Below, piece after piece: positions 11,801 through 23,403 of a stretch of 64,000 nt of DNA. The notes under the pieces were generated by a model. That model was not told the DNA's origin. It did no database searches and saw nothing but the letters and a program-made list of their open reading frames with translations. Made by a program: the position numbers and the translations under genes. Every line of letters begins with the position of its first letter. Position 1 is the stretch's first letter. The stretch lies in the NCBI GenBank assembly GCA_033085395.1, contig JANQBS010000045.1, positions 163,712 to 227,711 of the forward strand, in the 5' to 3' direction. This stretch comes from Xanthoparmelia taractica (taxonomy: Eukaryota > Ascomycota > Lecanoromycetes > Lecanorales > Parmeliaceae).

Positions 11801-14250
11801 AGGCTGGGACACAGAAGATTGCCAAATTCGACGATCCAGAAGATGACTGTTGCATTGAGTAAGAAGATCAGGAGCATCAGTACTATTTTCTCTCTCCAAG
11901 CAAATCGAACGTCAGGTCGCTTCATTCGGCCGAGATATCGGAGCGTGAATGAAGGGATCCAGAAGGTTAGAGCCCAGACCAATGCGACCCAAAGTCGGCG
12001 AGACTTGTCGACGCGCTCAGAGGTGATGGCTTTTGGCTCTGCCAACTCGGGGTCCAAGCCGCCAGTGAAGTGCCCGACGTCATCGTCGTAGTATGAAGCT
12101 TGTCCCTTCTTATAGTCCCCTTTGGCGCCTAAGCCATAGTCACCGGGCATGGTATTGACCGTGCGGGTCATAGTTGGGGCAATGGACTTAGCTGCGCCGA
12201 TTGTGGCTTGAGGCATAGTTGTGAGACTCTGCTGCCGTTGTAACAGATTATCTCGGCTTCCATAGTCCTCGACCATGGGTGGAAAGAACCCGCCCTCATT
12301 GGGACCAGGTGTCGTGGCAGAATACCCAGTTTCTATGCCACCACCACCTATCATGTTGAAAGGAGACCGCACAGAGGTGGATAAGTCGGCGGGCTTGAGA
12401 TCAAGCATACTCTCAGCCTCCCACCACGGTCCTTCGCGAATCCAGACGCGCTCGTGTCCCACAACTACCTCGCCATTACTCCATCCACGTTCCAAGATCC
12501 AGCTCTCGACTCCATCCCGACCCTCCTGACATCCAAGTCGGGAGTATCGGGTGTAGAACTCGTCTATGTCGAAATCGGCGGTGAAGTCTAGGTTTTTGTT
12601 GCGATAGTTGGCCCACTCCGGGAGTCTCCAGGTTCGAAGCTGCTTCGACACTGTGCCGGCTGACCAGGCAGATGTTGTAGATGCCAGAGTCCCTAGACTG
12701 GCAAGCGATTCATCGGTGGGGTGGAGGGACAGATGATACCATACTCTGCTGCTGTCGAGTACAGCCGGGAGATCTATACGCGCTCTCGTCTCACTCCGAA
12801 CGCCTTGGGTGTTGGCCGGGTAGAGTATGTTTCGCAAAAAGCCACCAATTTCCGCTTCTGCGCCTACCTTTTCCAGTACCTCTTCCTGGCGTTCTCGCTC
12901 CAAAGCTCGGTCTCGGCTGACTGGGCCGGTAGTGAGCCCGAGATCTGCGCCTACGTCCGAAATGGCATTCTGCATGTCTTTGACGACAGATGAGCCGGGC
13001 GATACAACGTCAATTCCATCCTGTTTCATTTCGGCGTTGATGCCCAGATTGTCGTCAAAGACCCCACGAAGCGCGACGGCCTTACCGAGGTCTTGCCCGG
13101 GGATTTCTACCAGGGTAATGTTGACAGTATCGCCATTATCCTCGTCCGTGATAGGCGTTCGAGCGCCCACCCTATCGTTGCCGCTCTCACTGGACTCGTC
13201 TCCTTCCTTTATTCTTTGTACCTCTGTGGAGATTGCCTCGTTGGCTTTGAGCATGACCCAATCGACTAAAGCCTCGTATATTCCAGAAATCAAGATTTCA
13301 CGCTCGTCTGTGTTGCATCTGTGCATAAGGACCTCGGGCTCGAGGCCAAGGAGACCGCTGACATCTTCGCATATGTCTTCCAAATCTTCTTGATCAATGA
13401 GAAGGCCCACGGTTTCTCCAAGTTTAAGAAGCCCTGCAAGTGTCGAAATCAAGCTTCGATGAGCCGACCCTTTGATCCCAATCGCCTTCAACGAGGATCG
13501 GAAGTCCTCGGCGGACGCCGTATCATCGGCTGTAGGCAGAAAGGCTGGTGGCCCGTATGTGCCAGATCTGTTTAGTAATGAATATGTCGATGGGTGCTTC
13601 AGGCTCAGAAATTCTCGTTCAGCTGGAGTTGATGCGGATGTGAGGAGGTAGTAGAATACGTCAAATGCCCGAAAGCCAGATTCTTGCGGTACATGGAGAA
13701 AGCCCTGGGCGATGTTGATTCCTGACTGTGAAAAGGAGAGGGATGCAGAGCTGATGTTGCCGGCAAGTGTAAGACTGAATGTAGCTGCAAGTGCTGCATG
13801 CCTTGGAGTAGCTGGATTGTAGGGCGTCACGCAATAGGTGAAGGGCCTAAGGGCTGCCAGGGCGGTGTGGAGAGAATTTGGTACTGTAAGGGGAAGGGCA
13901 GAGATGAATGGCGAGAGAACGGAGGGTGTGGAGTGGTGCAAGGATGCTAAGACGATACAGCCATCCTCGGCCCGTCGACGAGCGTGCTCCCACGCTTGCC
14001 GTGCCAATTCTGCATCTATCGTACCTCCGAGCTGGCCATCAACGTTTGGGTGGGAGGCAGTGAGCCAGGTGTTGACTACCAGGCTTGTGCTGGCATCGAG
14101 GCGATAAGGCCGTGCGGAAGCGTAGCTGGTGTGTAGTGCATTGAGCAATGTGGTAGTTGATACCTGCGTCGACTGCTGGGCCGCGGAGCGGACTCCGGTC
14201 GGGGTTGTGGGACCAGAATAGGATGAAAAGCGATTGTTTGGCATAGACAT
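8872..14250 (-). CDS. csmB: Class VI-type chitin synthase with degenerate myosin motor-like domain (CsmB)
   Basis: Processive family-2 glycosyltransferase that polymerises UDP-GlcNAc to chitin at hyphal tips and septa. Exons 14250-10277 and 10222-8872 give 1774 residues. The N-terminal ~750 residues resemble the shortened myosin motor-like domain but lack the P-loop found in the divergent neighbour. Next come two membrane segments (about 755-815), a cytochrome-b5-like domain (HGKVYDITKF, about 840), a membrane segment (about 1065) and the catalytic core: CDGMIVGGGND (about 1120), MVDADTS (about 1250) and the product-processing motif QRRRW (about 1407) before a final membrane cluster. The last ~55 residues are a DEK-C-type domain. 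The intron 10276-10223 splits a conserved cysteine codon after TCLPG, with donor GTAGGT, branch CTACTGAC and acceptor CTCTAG. Nomenclature varies (class VI or VII in different schemes). Confidence 0.93.
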
Positions 14251-15621
14251 GGTGCAGGTGAATCGGCAGCCCCTTCAACGCCCACCCCTGAGGAGTCTTC
14301 TAGGTACCGTTAGGCAGGATTGATGGCCAATCTTTCTCCAAAAATCTCACGATCGTCTTTTGTATTCCAACCTCTGTAAAGTCCAGAAAGGCCAGAGGCG
14401 ATAGCTCCGATTTACCGTATTCGCAGGAGGCCTCAATATTAATCCTTCAGAAGTGAAAGGATGCCCCATGTATCGAAGGCAAGCAATGAACGAGGAAGCG
14501 AGTGACAAGAAATGACGAGACAAGAACGAGTGAAACCCTGCAGGCGTATGAGGGATGAAGTGATGGTTGGTGTTGCAGGCGGAGAGGAAAGGATGTCTGC
14601 AAAATGTTGATGCTCGTCGTCGTGGATGAAAACACACTAGAGCAACCCCTGTTCCGCCGCCACTACTGGAAATAGCAACACGATGCACTACTTTAACCTC
14701 TCGTATTTCATCCTTTGCTTTGCCCACAATGGCTCTGGGACGGTATAGGGAGAGAGTCGAAGAGATATTTCTTCAGATACGAACTACATGAACTACGTGG
14801 GAGGGTTTGGGTACACCACAATTTCATTCAGCTTTTTTTAAATCTTTGGCAGTCTTCATCTCAAGTTCCCAGTCCCTATCTCGGTCCGGGCAAAAACAAG
14901 GGAGATCGGCCGATTTTTCTCTAGCGCCCGCAATTGCTTCGGTCTCCATGGGCGCCACGGCCATTATTATTTTTCTCTGGATCATGCATCTATCTGGTGC
15001 ATGTACAAGTAGGGCGCAAGCTAGCAAGGTAAATAAATCACAACGACAATCTGACCTTGACAGCTGTCAGATATAACAGTAGAAGAATTCGATCAACGTG
15101 TCATAGACAATACCGTGCAATGGTGGGTACCCCCATGTGGCAATGGAGTATTCGTACTCAAAGGTAGAAAAGATCGCGTAGCCTACCTACCTACCTTAAG
15201 GCACCTTAGGCTCTACCCTAACTAAAGTCGGCTACGCAGCTTAGCATCCCCGACGAGACCCTTTTCCTCTCCCTGTCTCTATAGATTAATACGTATCTTA
15301 CCACAACAGAGATTGTTACCTCTCCATTTCTATATCTTCATATTTTCTGATTCTATCTCCACGACCTTCGTTTGAATCCTGTCCCTTCATTTATCACTCG
15401 ACCGCGTCTGTCTTTCGCTGAGACACTCTCGCTGACGCCTCCACGTTACTGACCATCAGACATCACCATCCTCAGGCCCATGACATTGCCTTTACAGCTA
15501 AACCTGCACCTGCGCAACTCCTATCACTAGAAAGTGCAATCGGTGCATCACGTACATCGTCCACGTCATATCAAGTCTTCAGCCCTCTTGACTGAGAAAA
15601 CGCCTTTATTGGGCCGCCGTC
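14251..15621. promoter_or_regulatory. Shared upstream region of csmB and csmA
   Basis: A 1371 bp stretch between two divergent start codons, with no supported gene. It presumably carries both promoters. I see a CCAAT box at 14327-14331 on the csmB side and a CTAC-rich stretch near 15180-15235 on the csmA side; neither is proof of function. The pyrimidine-rich 15260-15480 is typical of fungal core promoters. Confidence 0.55.
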
Positions 15622-18600
15622 ATGGCGCTTCCTTCGCTCAACAGTACGACTCCGGCACATGCCCAATCTTCTCTACCTGCATTGCCCGCCCATTTACAGT
15701 CAGATACGCATTTGACAGCACATCTTGCCAGTCGGTATGTCAATTATTCCTGATCGGAATCTCACCAAAAGGGCTAGGCTAATTAGACCTAAAGTTTCCA
15801 TGTCTCCCTCCCAGTTTCAAAATTATCATCCCAGGCCCTCATTTCCCTCAACACCTACACTTCCTCCTCAAAAGGCCCAGATGGCGGCAAACAAGGAAGT
15901 GCCATGGGCGAAGCTGAAGATTTGGCTGGAAGAGCTTGGTCAAGGTTAGGGGGCAGGGGAGAGAACCAAGCGGTGGTCTTTCTGTAAGTGACGCCGTCGT
16001 CCAGCAATCTACGTCTACCTTTGCGGGTCATTTGCTAAGGTCCCTGGCTCTGTAGCGGTGAATCTGGCTCCGGCAAGACCACGATACGCTCGCACCTGCT
16101 TTCTTCATTCTTATCCTTCTCGTCCACACCGCTGTCTACGAAGCTCTCCCTTGCGGCCTTCGTGTTCGACACACTGACGACCACCAAATCCTTAACCACG
16201 CCGACCGCATCAAAGGCTGGCCTTTTCTTCGAGTTGCAATATGACGCCTCGTCAACGATGAACCCTACGCTCATTGGGGGAAAGCTGTTGGACCACCGAT
16301 TAGAGCGGAGCAGGATTGCTTCGGTCCCGACTGGCGAGCGGAGCTTTCACGTCCTATACTATCTATTGGCTGGGACGAGTGCTGCAGAAAAAGCGCATCT
16401 TGGTCTTGAAAACGCAGGTGTGGTGGCTGAAAGCGGTGTCTCCTCTGGCAATAGGTCATCTGGGACCATTGGTCATAAGAGATGGCGATATCTAGGTCAT
16501 CCTACGCAACTCAAGGTCGGGATCAATGACGCCGAAGGCTTTCAGCATTTTAAGACGGCCTTACGAAAGCTCGAATTTCCGCGAGGTGATATAGCAGAGA
16601 TCTGCCAGATCCTTGCCAGCATCCTCCATATTGGGCAATTGGAGTTCACGACCAGTCAATCCACCCTACCTGCTGCCGACGATAGCGGCGGTTATTCCCA
16701 TGAAGGCGGCGAAACAGTGACCACTGTAAAAAATAGGGAGGTTCTGGGCATAGTCGCTGCTTTCCTTGGGTTGAGCATTCAGGATCTTGAGACCAGTCTC
16801 GGTTACAAGACAAAGACAATACATCGGGAACGAGTCACAGTCATGCTTGATCCTAAAGGTGCTCGAGACAACGCGGATGAGCTAGCAAGGACCCTCTACT
16901 CTCTAATTGTAGCCTATGTCATTGAGCAGATTAACCAAAAGACTTGCGCCTTGGAAGACTCGGTCGCAAACACCATATCAATCATCGACTTCCCGGGTTT
17001 TGCGCAGTCTGCGTCGACCGGTTCTGTGTTAGACCAGCTGCTTAATAACGCCGCAGCTGAGTCGCTGTACAACTTCGCGTTGCAGAGTTTCTTCGAGCGC
17101 AAGGCCGATCTGATGGAAAGTGAGGATGTCAGCGTGCCGGCAACGAGTTACTTCGACAACACCGATGCTGTCCGCGGTCTACTGAAGCACGGCAATGGAC
17201 TTCTCAGTATACTTAGTGACCAGAGCCGACGTGGCAGAACAGACTTACAGCTTTTGGACAGCCTTAGAAAGCGGTTCGAAAACAAGAATCCCGCGATTGC
17301 TGTGGGAAGTGCTACTGCGAAGATGCCGGGCAGCAATTTCGTTACACAGAATGCCGCTGCTTCCTTCACGGTGAGGCATTTTGCTGGAGAGGTCGAGTAT
17401 CCCATCAACGGACTGGTCGAGGAGAATGGAGAAGTAATCCCGGGCGATCTAATGAATTTGATCAATTCCACCAAGAGCGATTTCGTCCGTGAATTGTTTG
17501 GGCAAGAAGCACTTCATACAGTAATGCATCCGAGCGAGAGGACGGCTATCATGCAGGCCCAAGTTAGCTCGAAGCCTCTGCGAATGCCAAGTATGGCCCG
17601 CAGAAAGGGCGAGCGTCCAGGGAGGCTTGCTGCACGGACGACCAGTGCTACTCAATCTAATGAAGATGTTGACAGCCAGGCCGCTGATTCTCGCATGAGG
17701 CCTGCTCGGGGACGTAAAGGCAATGACCGCCTAGTTGGCATCGACCAAGGTGCTTCCGGCCAGTTCTTGTCGTCTTTGGAAAACATAACGAAATCCATAT
17801 CGTCCACGGAGTGTAATCCTTATTTCGTCTTCTGTCTAAAGCCAAATGACCGCCGTATCGCCAACCAATTCGACAGCAAGTGCGTCCGAACCCAGATTCA
17901 AACATTCGGTATAGCTGAGATCAGTCAACGATTACGAAACGCAGACTTTAGCCTTTTCCTACCATTTGGCGAGTTTCTTGGTCTCGTCGAAGCACATGAT
18001 ACTTTGATGGGAAGCGAAAGGGAGAAAGTTGAGGCTGCTTTGAGCGAAAAGAGGTGGCCGAGGAACGAGGCTCGTGTAGGCACCACGGGCGTATTCCTTA
18101 GCGAAAGATGCTGGGCGACGATCGCAAAGTCCAGCGAAAAAGGCTTCACCGGCGGACGCTTTTTTGACACAGATGCCAGTGATGTTGGAGAGGAGGCTTT
18201 GACTCCAATGGAGACCCAGGATCGAGGCCTTGGTGACTCCCGAGTTAATCTACTGGCGTCGCAACAGAATATGGCGAGCCCGGGCGCTTACATATACGGT
18301 GACGAAGCTAAGCAACCAGCCTACTTTGGTGGTCGAGAGGTAGATGGCCGATCCGATGCAGGAGCTTCTGCTTTCAACTCCGGTGACATGTTCCGCAATC
18401 TCGAGACGAGGGAGCAAATGGCCGAAAAGGGTAACAAGAAAAAGATGGAGGAGGTCGATGTTGTTCCCGTTTCCGGCAGCCGAAAGCGCTGGCTTTCTCT
18501 AATCTATCTGTTGACCTGGTGGATGCCAGATTTCCTAATCAAATGGGTCGGCCGCATGAAACGAAAGGACATTCGAATGGCATGGCGCGAGAAGTTCGCT

Positions 18601-21424
18601 ATCAATCTCATGATCTGGTTCAGCTGTGGCTTCGTTGTCTTCTTCATCATCGTCTTTCCCAGGCTCATTTGTCCCAAACAGAATGTCTACTCCGCGAATG
18701 AGCTCTCGACTCACAACGGCAAGAACGGCCACGGTTCATACATCGCTATCAGAGGAGTGGTCTATGATTTAGGAGCCTTCATGCCAAATCATTATCCTTC
18801 TATAATACCACAGACGTCCCTGAAAAAGTACGCCGGGATCGATGCCACTGATCTTTTCCCGGTGCAGGTTTCAGCACTATGCCCCAACCACATCGACCCC
18901 AGCGTTCAGCTCAGCTACACTCCAACAAACGTATCGGGCTCTGCCAATGTGATCAGCACTGCAGATACCAATGCAAATTATCACGATTTCAGGTACTTTA
19001 CAAACGACTCCCGTCCAGATTGGTGGTACGAACAGCAGAAATCTTTGCAAGCCCAATACAAGAAAGGTGAGGTTGGTTATACTCCCCAATACGTCAAGAA
19101 GCTGGCAACCAAGAAGCAATTCTCCATTGCGACACTGTACGGTCGCGTGTATGACTTTACCGACTATGTCAAGGGGGGCCGCCGACTGCAAGCTCCGCCA
19201 GGGACAAAGGTATCATCTGAAGCCGATCCCGACTTCATGAACCCTCTCGTAGTGAACCTTTTCCAGATGAGTGCTGGGAACGACGTCACCAAGGACTGGG
19301 AAAACCTCGCCCTGTCGTCATCTGACAAGGCGATCATGAGAGAGTGCCTTGACAATCTCTTTTTCGTCGGTTCTACTGACACGAGGAATTCAGCTCGCTG
19401 CCTCTTTGCCCAATACATCCTCCTCGCCATTTCAATCCTCTTGGTCACCGTCATCGGCTTCAAATTCTTTGCTGCCTTGCAGTTCGGAAAGAAGAATGTA
19501 CCTGAAAACCTCGATAAGTTTGTCATTTGCCAGGTACCTGCATACACTGAGGATGAGGACTCGCTTCGCCGAGCCATTGACTCGGCGGCACGAATGAAGT
19601 ATGACGACAAACGCAAATTGTTGGTCATTGTCTGCGACGGTATGATTATCGGGCAGGGCAACGATCGACCTACCCCAAGGATCGTCCTCGACATCTTAGG
19701 AGTGGATGAAACCGTGGATCCTGAACCACTGAGTTTCGAGAGCTTAGGCGAGGGGATGAAACAGCACAATATGGGGAAAGTCTACTCTGGACTGTACGAA
19801 GTTCAAGGACACATCGTGCCTTTTTTGGTCGTCGTCAAGATCGGAAAACCCTCCGAAGTCTCGAGGCCCGGCAACCGAGGCAAACGTGATTCTCAGATGG
19901 TGATCATGAGATTCTTGAACCGCGTCCATTACAACCATCCCATGAACCCTCTGGAACTGGAGATGCATCACCAGATCCGGAATATCATTGGAGTCAACCC
20001 AACATTCTACGAATTCATGCTGCAGATTGATGCGGACACTGTAGTGGCTCCCGACTCTGCTTCACGCATGGTAGCCGCGTTCCTTCACGATACCCGGCTC
20101 ATTGGAATCTGCGGAGAGACCGCTCTGTCCAACGCCAAGTCCTCCTTCACCACCATGATCCAGGTTTATGAATACTACATATCGCATAATTTGACAAAAG
20201 CCTTCGAGAGCCTTTTTGGATCCGTAACTTGTCTGCCAGGATGCTTTACGATGTACCGCATACGCGCTGCGGAGACTGGAAAGCCTTTGTTCGTCAGTCG
20301 GGAAATCGTTGAGGCGTATTCGGACATCCGCGTAGACACTCTTCATATGAAAAATCTGCTCCACCTGGGCGAAGACCGATTTTTGACGACGCTACTTCTC
20401 AAGCATCATCCGAAGTACAAGACCAAATACACCTTCAACGCGCATGCATGGACGATCGCACCTGATAGCTGGAACGTCTTTATGTCGCAACGTCGACGGT
20501 GGATCAACTCGACTGTTCATAATCTCGTCGAACTCATTCCACTCCAGCAGCTCTGCGGTTTCTGTTGTTTCAGTATGCGCTTTGTTGTCTTACTCGACTT
20601 GATGAGCACCATTGTACAGCCAGTAACAGTGGCTTACATTGCTTACCTGATTATCCTGATCGCCATCAATTCCGAAGTGGTACCCTTGATGGCCTTCGTA
20701 CTCTTAGGAGCCATCTACGGTCTCCAAGCTATCATTTTTATTCTGCGGAGGAAGTGGGAGATGATCGGATGGATGATCATATATATCCTGGCCATGCCTG
20801 TCTTCTCGCTAGGTCTGCCTTTGTATTCGTTCTGGCACATGGATGACTTTTCATGGGGTAATACGCGGGTTGTCACAGGTGAGAAGGGCAAACAGGTGGT
20901 CATATCTGACGAGGGCAAGTTCGACCCTGCGTCGATCCCGCACAAGAGATGGGAAGAATACCAAGCTGAGCTTTGGGATGCTCAAACTCAGCATGATGAC
21001 AAGTCGGAAATCTCTGGCTACTCATACGGCACGAAATCGTATCATCCCGCACCCTCAGACTACGGTTATCCACCGTCAAGACCAATGTCTCAGATGGACA
21101 TGCCGAGATATGGCTCGCGTTTATCACTCGCTCCGTCAGAGGTTGTGAACAGAGGCTATCAAGAGAATATGGAGATGGCCGACTTTTCGGAGCTGCCAAG
21201 TGATGACGCCATTCTGGCGGAGATTCGGGAGATTCTGAAGACTGCCGATCTTATGTCTGTGACAAAGAAGGGCATCAAGATGGAGCTGGAGAGGAGGTTC
21301 AATATCAATCTCGAAGCGAGAAGAGCGTACATTGGCTCAGGTGAGCCTATTCTGTGTTGCGTTCATGAATCGGCAAGCTAACTCGTTAACAGCAACGGAA
21401 GCTATCTTGTCCGGGCAACTGTGA
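15622..21424 (+). CDS. csmA: Class V chitin synthase with myosin motor-like domain (CsmA)
   Basis: Membrane chitin synthase whose motor-like domain helps it localise along actin to hyphal tips and septa. Four exons, 15622-15734, 15795-15983, 16056-21340 and 21393-21424, give 1872 residues, close to known CsmA. The motor-like domain keeps an intact P-loop GESGSGKTT (about 102-110) and a switch-II-like DFPGF (about 412). Membrane segments lie near 912 and 950, followed by cytochrome-b5-like sequence (about 985-1050), another membrane segment (about 1215), and the catalytic core with CDGMIIGQGND (about 1290), QIDADT (about 1424) and QRRRW (about 1579). The C-terminal ~60 residues form a DEK-C domain completed by the 32-nt last exon (ATEAILSGQL). 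The short first exons contain LPAHLQSDTHLTAHLASR, conserved at CsmA N-termini, which fixes the start at 15622. Confidence 0.93.
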
Positions 21425-21832
21425 CATGCAACATTTTAGGGAAGAGGCGTTCTGAAGAGATGTACAGAGTCATGGCATAGAGTTGACTTTCTAGCGTAGC
21501 ATCTAGCGGTGAAAAGGTCAGCGGGAAAAGGGTATGGGAATGGGAAAATCCTGACAATTTTGATGTTAATTACTCCATTGATGTTGAGCGGGTGTGCATA
21601 TTGAGACTACTTTATGCGTCGAGTAGAGTGAAGCCTCGCACTAGCATTTGTCTTATCAGCTGTTGGTACTTAAAAGTAACTAATGAATCTGAACATACTC
21701 AAGTTCTCCAAGCTCGGCTTTTCCTCCCACTTGATGCGCCCCATTAGATATTTACGACGTCTTCATTATCCGTCGCTTCACTTCTTCCCTCTCCGTTGCC
21801 GTAATTTACAACCCTCAAGACAAGTCCCAGGC
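21425..21832. other. Intergenic
   Basis: The csmA 3' flank and the upstream region of the next plus-strand gene. Nothing else seen. Confidence 0.5.
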
Positions 21833-22777
21833 ATGTCTACCCGGCCTTCTCGCAATGCTCCTGCCCCCAGCCCCGGGGCCAATAGTTTCTACTGCCGTAC
21901 CTGCGGACGTGTAATCTGTAAGCCAGTGATTCCCTTCAAATACGAATATGCTCCAAATCAAGTCCAAAGATATCTTTGAGCGTTATGGAGGTTCTCGTAT
22001 GAATGTCTTTGGATTCGTTGAGAGCATTGCATAAACTGCGCCGCTTCTCATGTCACATGCGCTTCGAGTCGTGGCTGTCTCAAGTGCCGCTCTTTGTGTA
22101 GAGTTCTCTTCCTACAGTTTTCTTGATGATATGCCGATATATACTCCTCAACACAAGATGGTTGTCTCTTCCGGTCTAACACCGCACAAGCTCCACGCAA
22201 ATCCCACACCACACAATCAACCCCTCAGAAATATTGCTCAGACCGCTGCCGACGAGAGAAGCCTCGTCCCGGTCCTTCTACCGAAACTGATATTGAGATG
22301 GCTTTTGTACGACTACTGGGTGATGTTAGAGAGCGGAGAGTTGTGAAATGTGAGGAAGTGGAGAGGGTGGTCTTTCCGATGACCAGACGACGCGCTGAGG
22401 AAGGGGACGGAGGAATAGGATCCTTGGACGCAGCCGAACGAGGAGAAGAAGGACAGAATAGTGATGGAGACGAAGCAGAGGACGAAGATGATGGGGTTAG
22501 ACTGCCATGTCAGATGAATCATCCTACAGCTACTACTACTATCACTACTCAGGGGCCAAAGATGGAGAAAGCGTCACATAGTTCTAGCACTCCGCAGGAA
22601 TGGGGCATGCAGAAGGCTAAAGAGCGGGAGATGGTGAGGAGGGCTGCACGGAGAGGTGTCGCGTTTGGGTTTGAAGTAGAAAGGGGAAGGAAGAGGGGGG
22701 TGGAGGCTGTTCAAGGGGCAAGAGTGGTTGAGGGCAGTTTTGCCAAAGGAGAGTGGGGTGTAAGATGGAGGGAATAA
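21833..22777 (+). CDS. Small Cys-rich conserved fungal protein, function unknown
   Basis: Best model: exons 21833-21917 and 22158-22777, 234 residues. The N-terminus is short and Pro/Ser-rich, then FYCRTCGRVI (C-x2-C) at the end of exon 1. Exon 2 brings KYCSDRCRREKPRPG (C-x3-C), so the two pairs could bind one zinc ion. The middle is acidic and low complexity (EDEDDG), and the C-terminus is the conserved block GMQKAKEREMVRRAARRG ending SFAKGEWGVRWRE. I recall this overall pattern from uncharacterised proteins of filamentous fungi but know no function. The donor GTAAGC at 21918 is good; the acceptor at 22157 is the least certain point, and extra small exons in the 240-nt gap are possible. Confidence 0.65.
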
Positions 22778-23403
22778 GGCGTTGGCATTTGAAGTGCTAT
22801 CAGGTGAAAGAATGATGAAAGGTGCTGCTGACTGTGTTGAGGCCGATAGAGGAAGTCTCTGATATGCGAAACGGATCCGCTCTACAAGTTACCCTGAATC
22901 TGATGCACCAGATGGGTCGCATATAACCTTACTTAGTACGAATGGGATATTTCTACACCAATCACTGTCCGATCATTTCGTGCCGAAGGATGCTTGCCGC
23001 AGCCGCAACAAATGGTGTTCGTCTAAATCTTCACCGGATCATTTCCCCCCCCTGTATCTCCTACGACTGATAATCTCATACGGAGTACTTAGTCGTTGTT
23101 ATTATTAACTGAAGCATTAAGCCCTCCTGACTGATTGGGCTTCGTAAACATGCATCAAGAAGTCGACAAGAGGCCGAGATGGGGGCCGATGCGCGTCTAG
23201 CTGAGTTTGAGAAGCCTTTTGCAGAGACAAATCAAAATTCTGGCCGTGTCACATCCACTTTTGGTCCTCCTAATGGCGAAACATCCGAAATGGTTCTGCA
23301 TCATTAAAAGTGCAGGTGCAGGTGGCTTGTGGGGGAGGCTATTCGATTTTCTGCCCTCGATGAACTTCCTCTTGTCTAGCACCTTTTCATATTCAACGGC
23401 TGT
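22778..23403. other. Intergenic
   Basis: 3' flank of the Cys-rich gene and upstream region of the DUF3405 gene. A C-run lies at 23046-23053. No further feature supported. Confidence 0.5.

Noticed and set aside
12827..13393. Long antisense ORF inside csmB
   Set aside because: Mirror of the csmB coding sequence with Ser/Pro-rich shadow composition.
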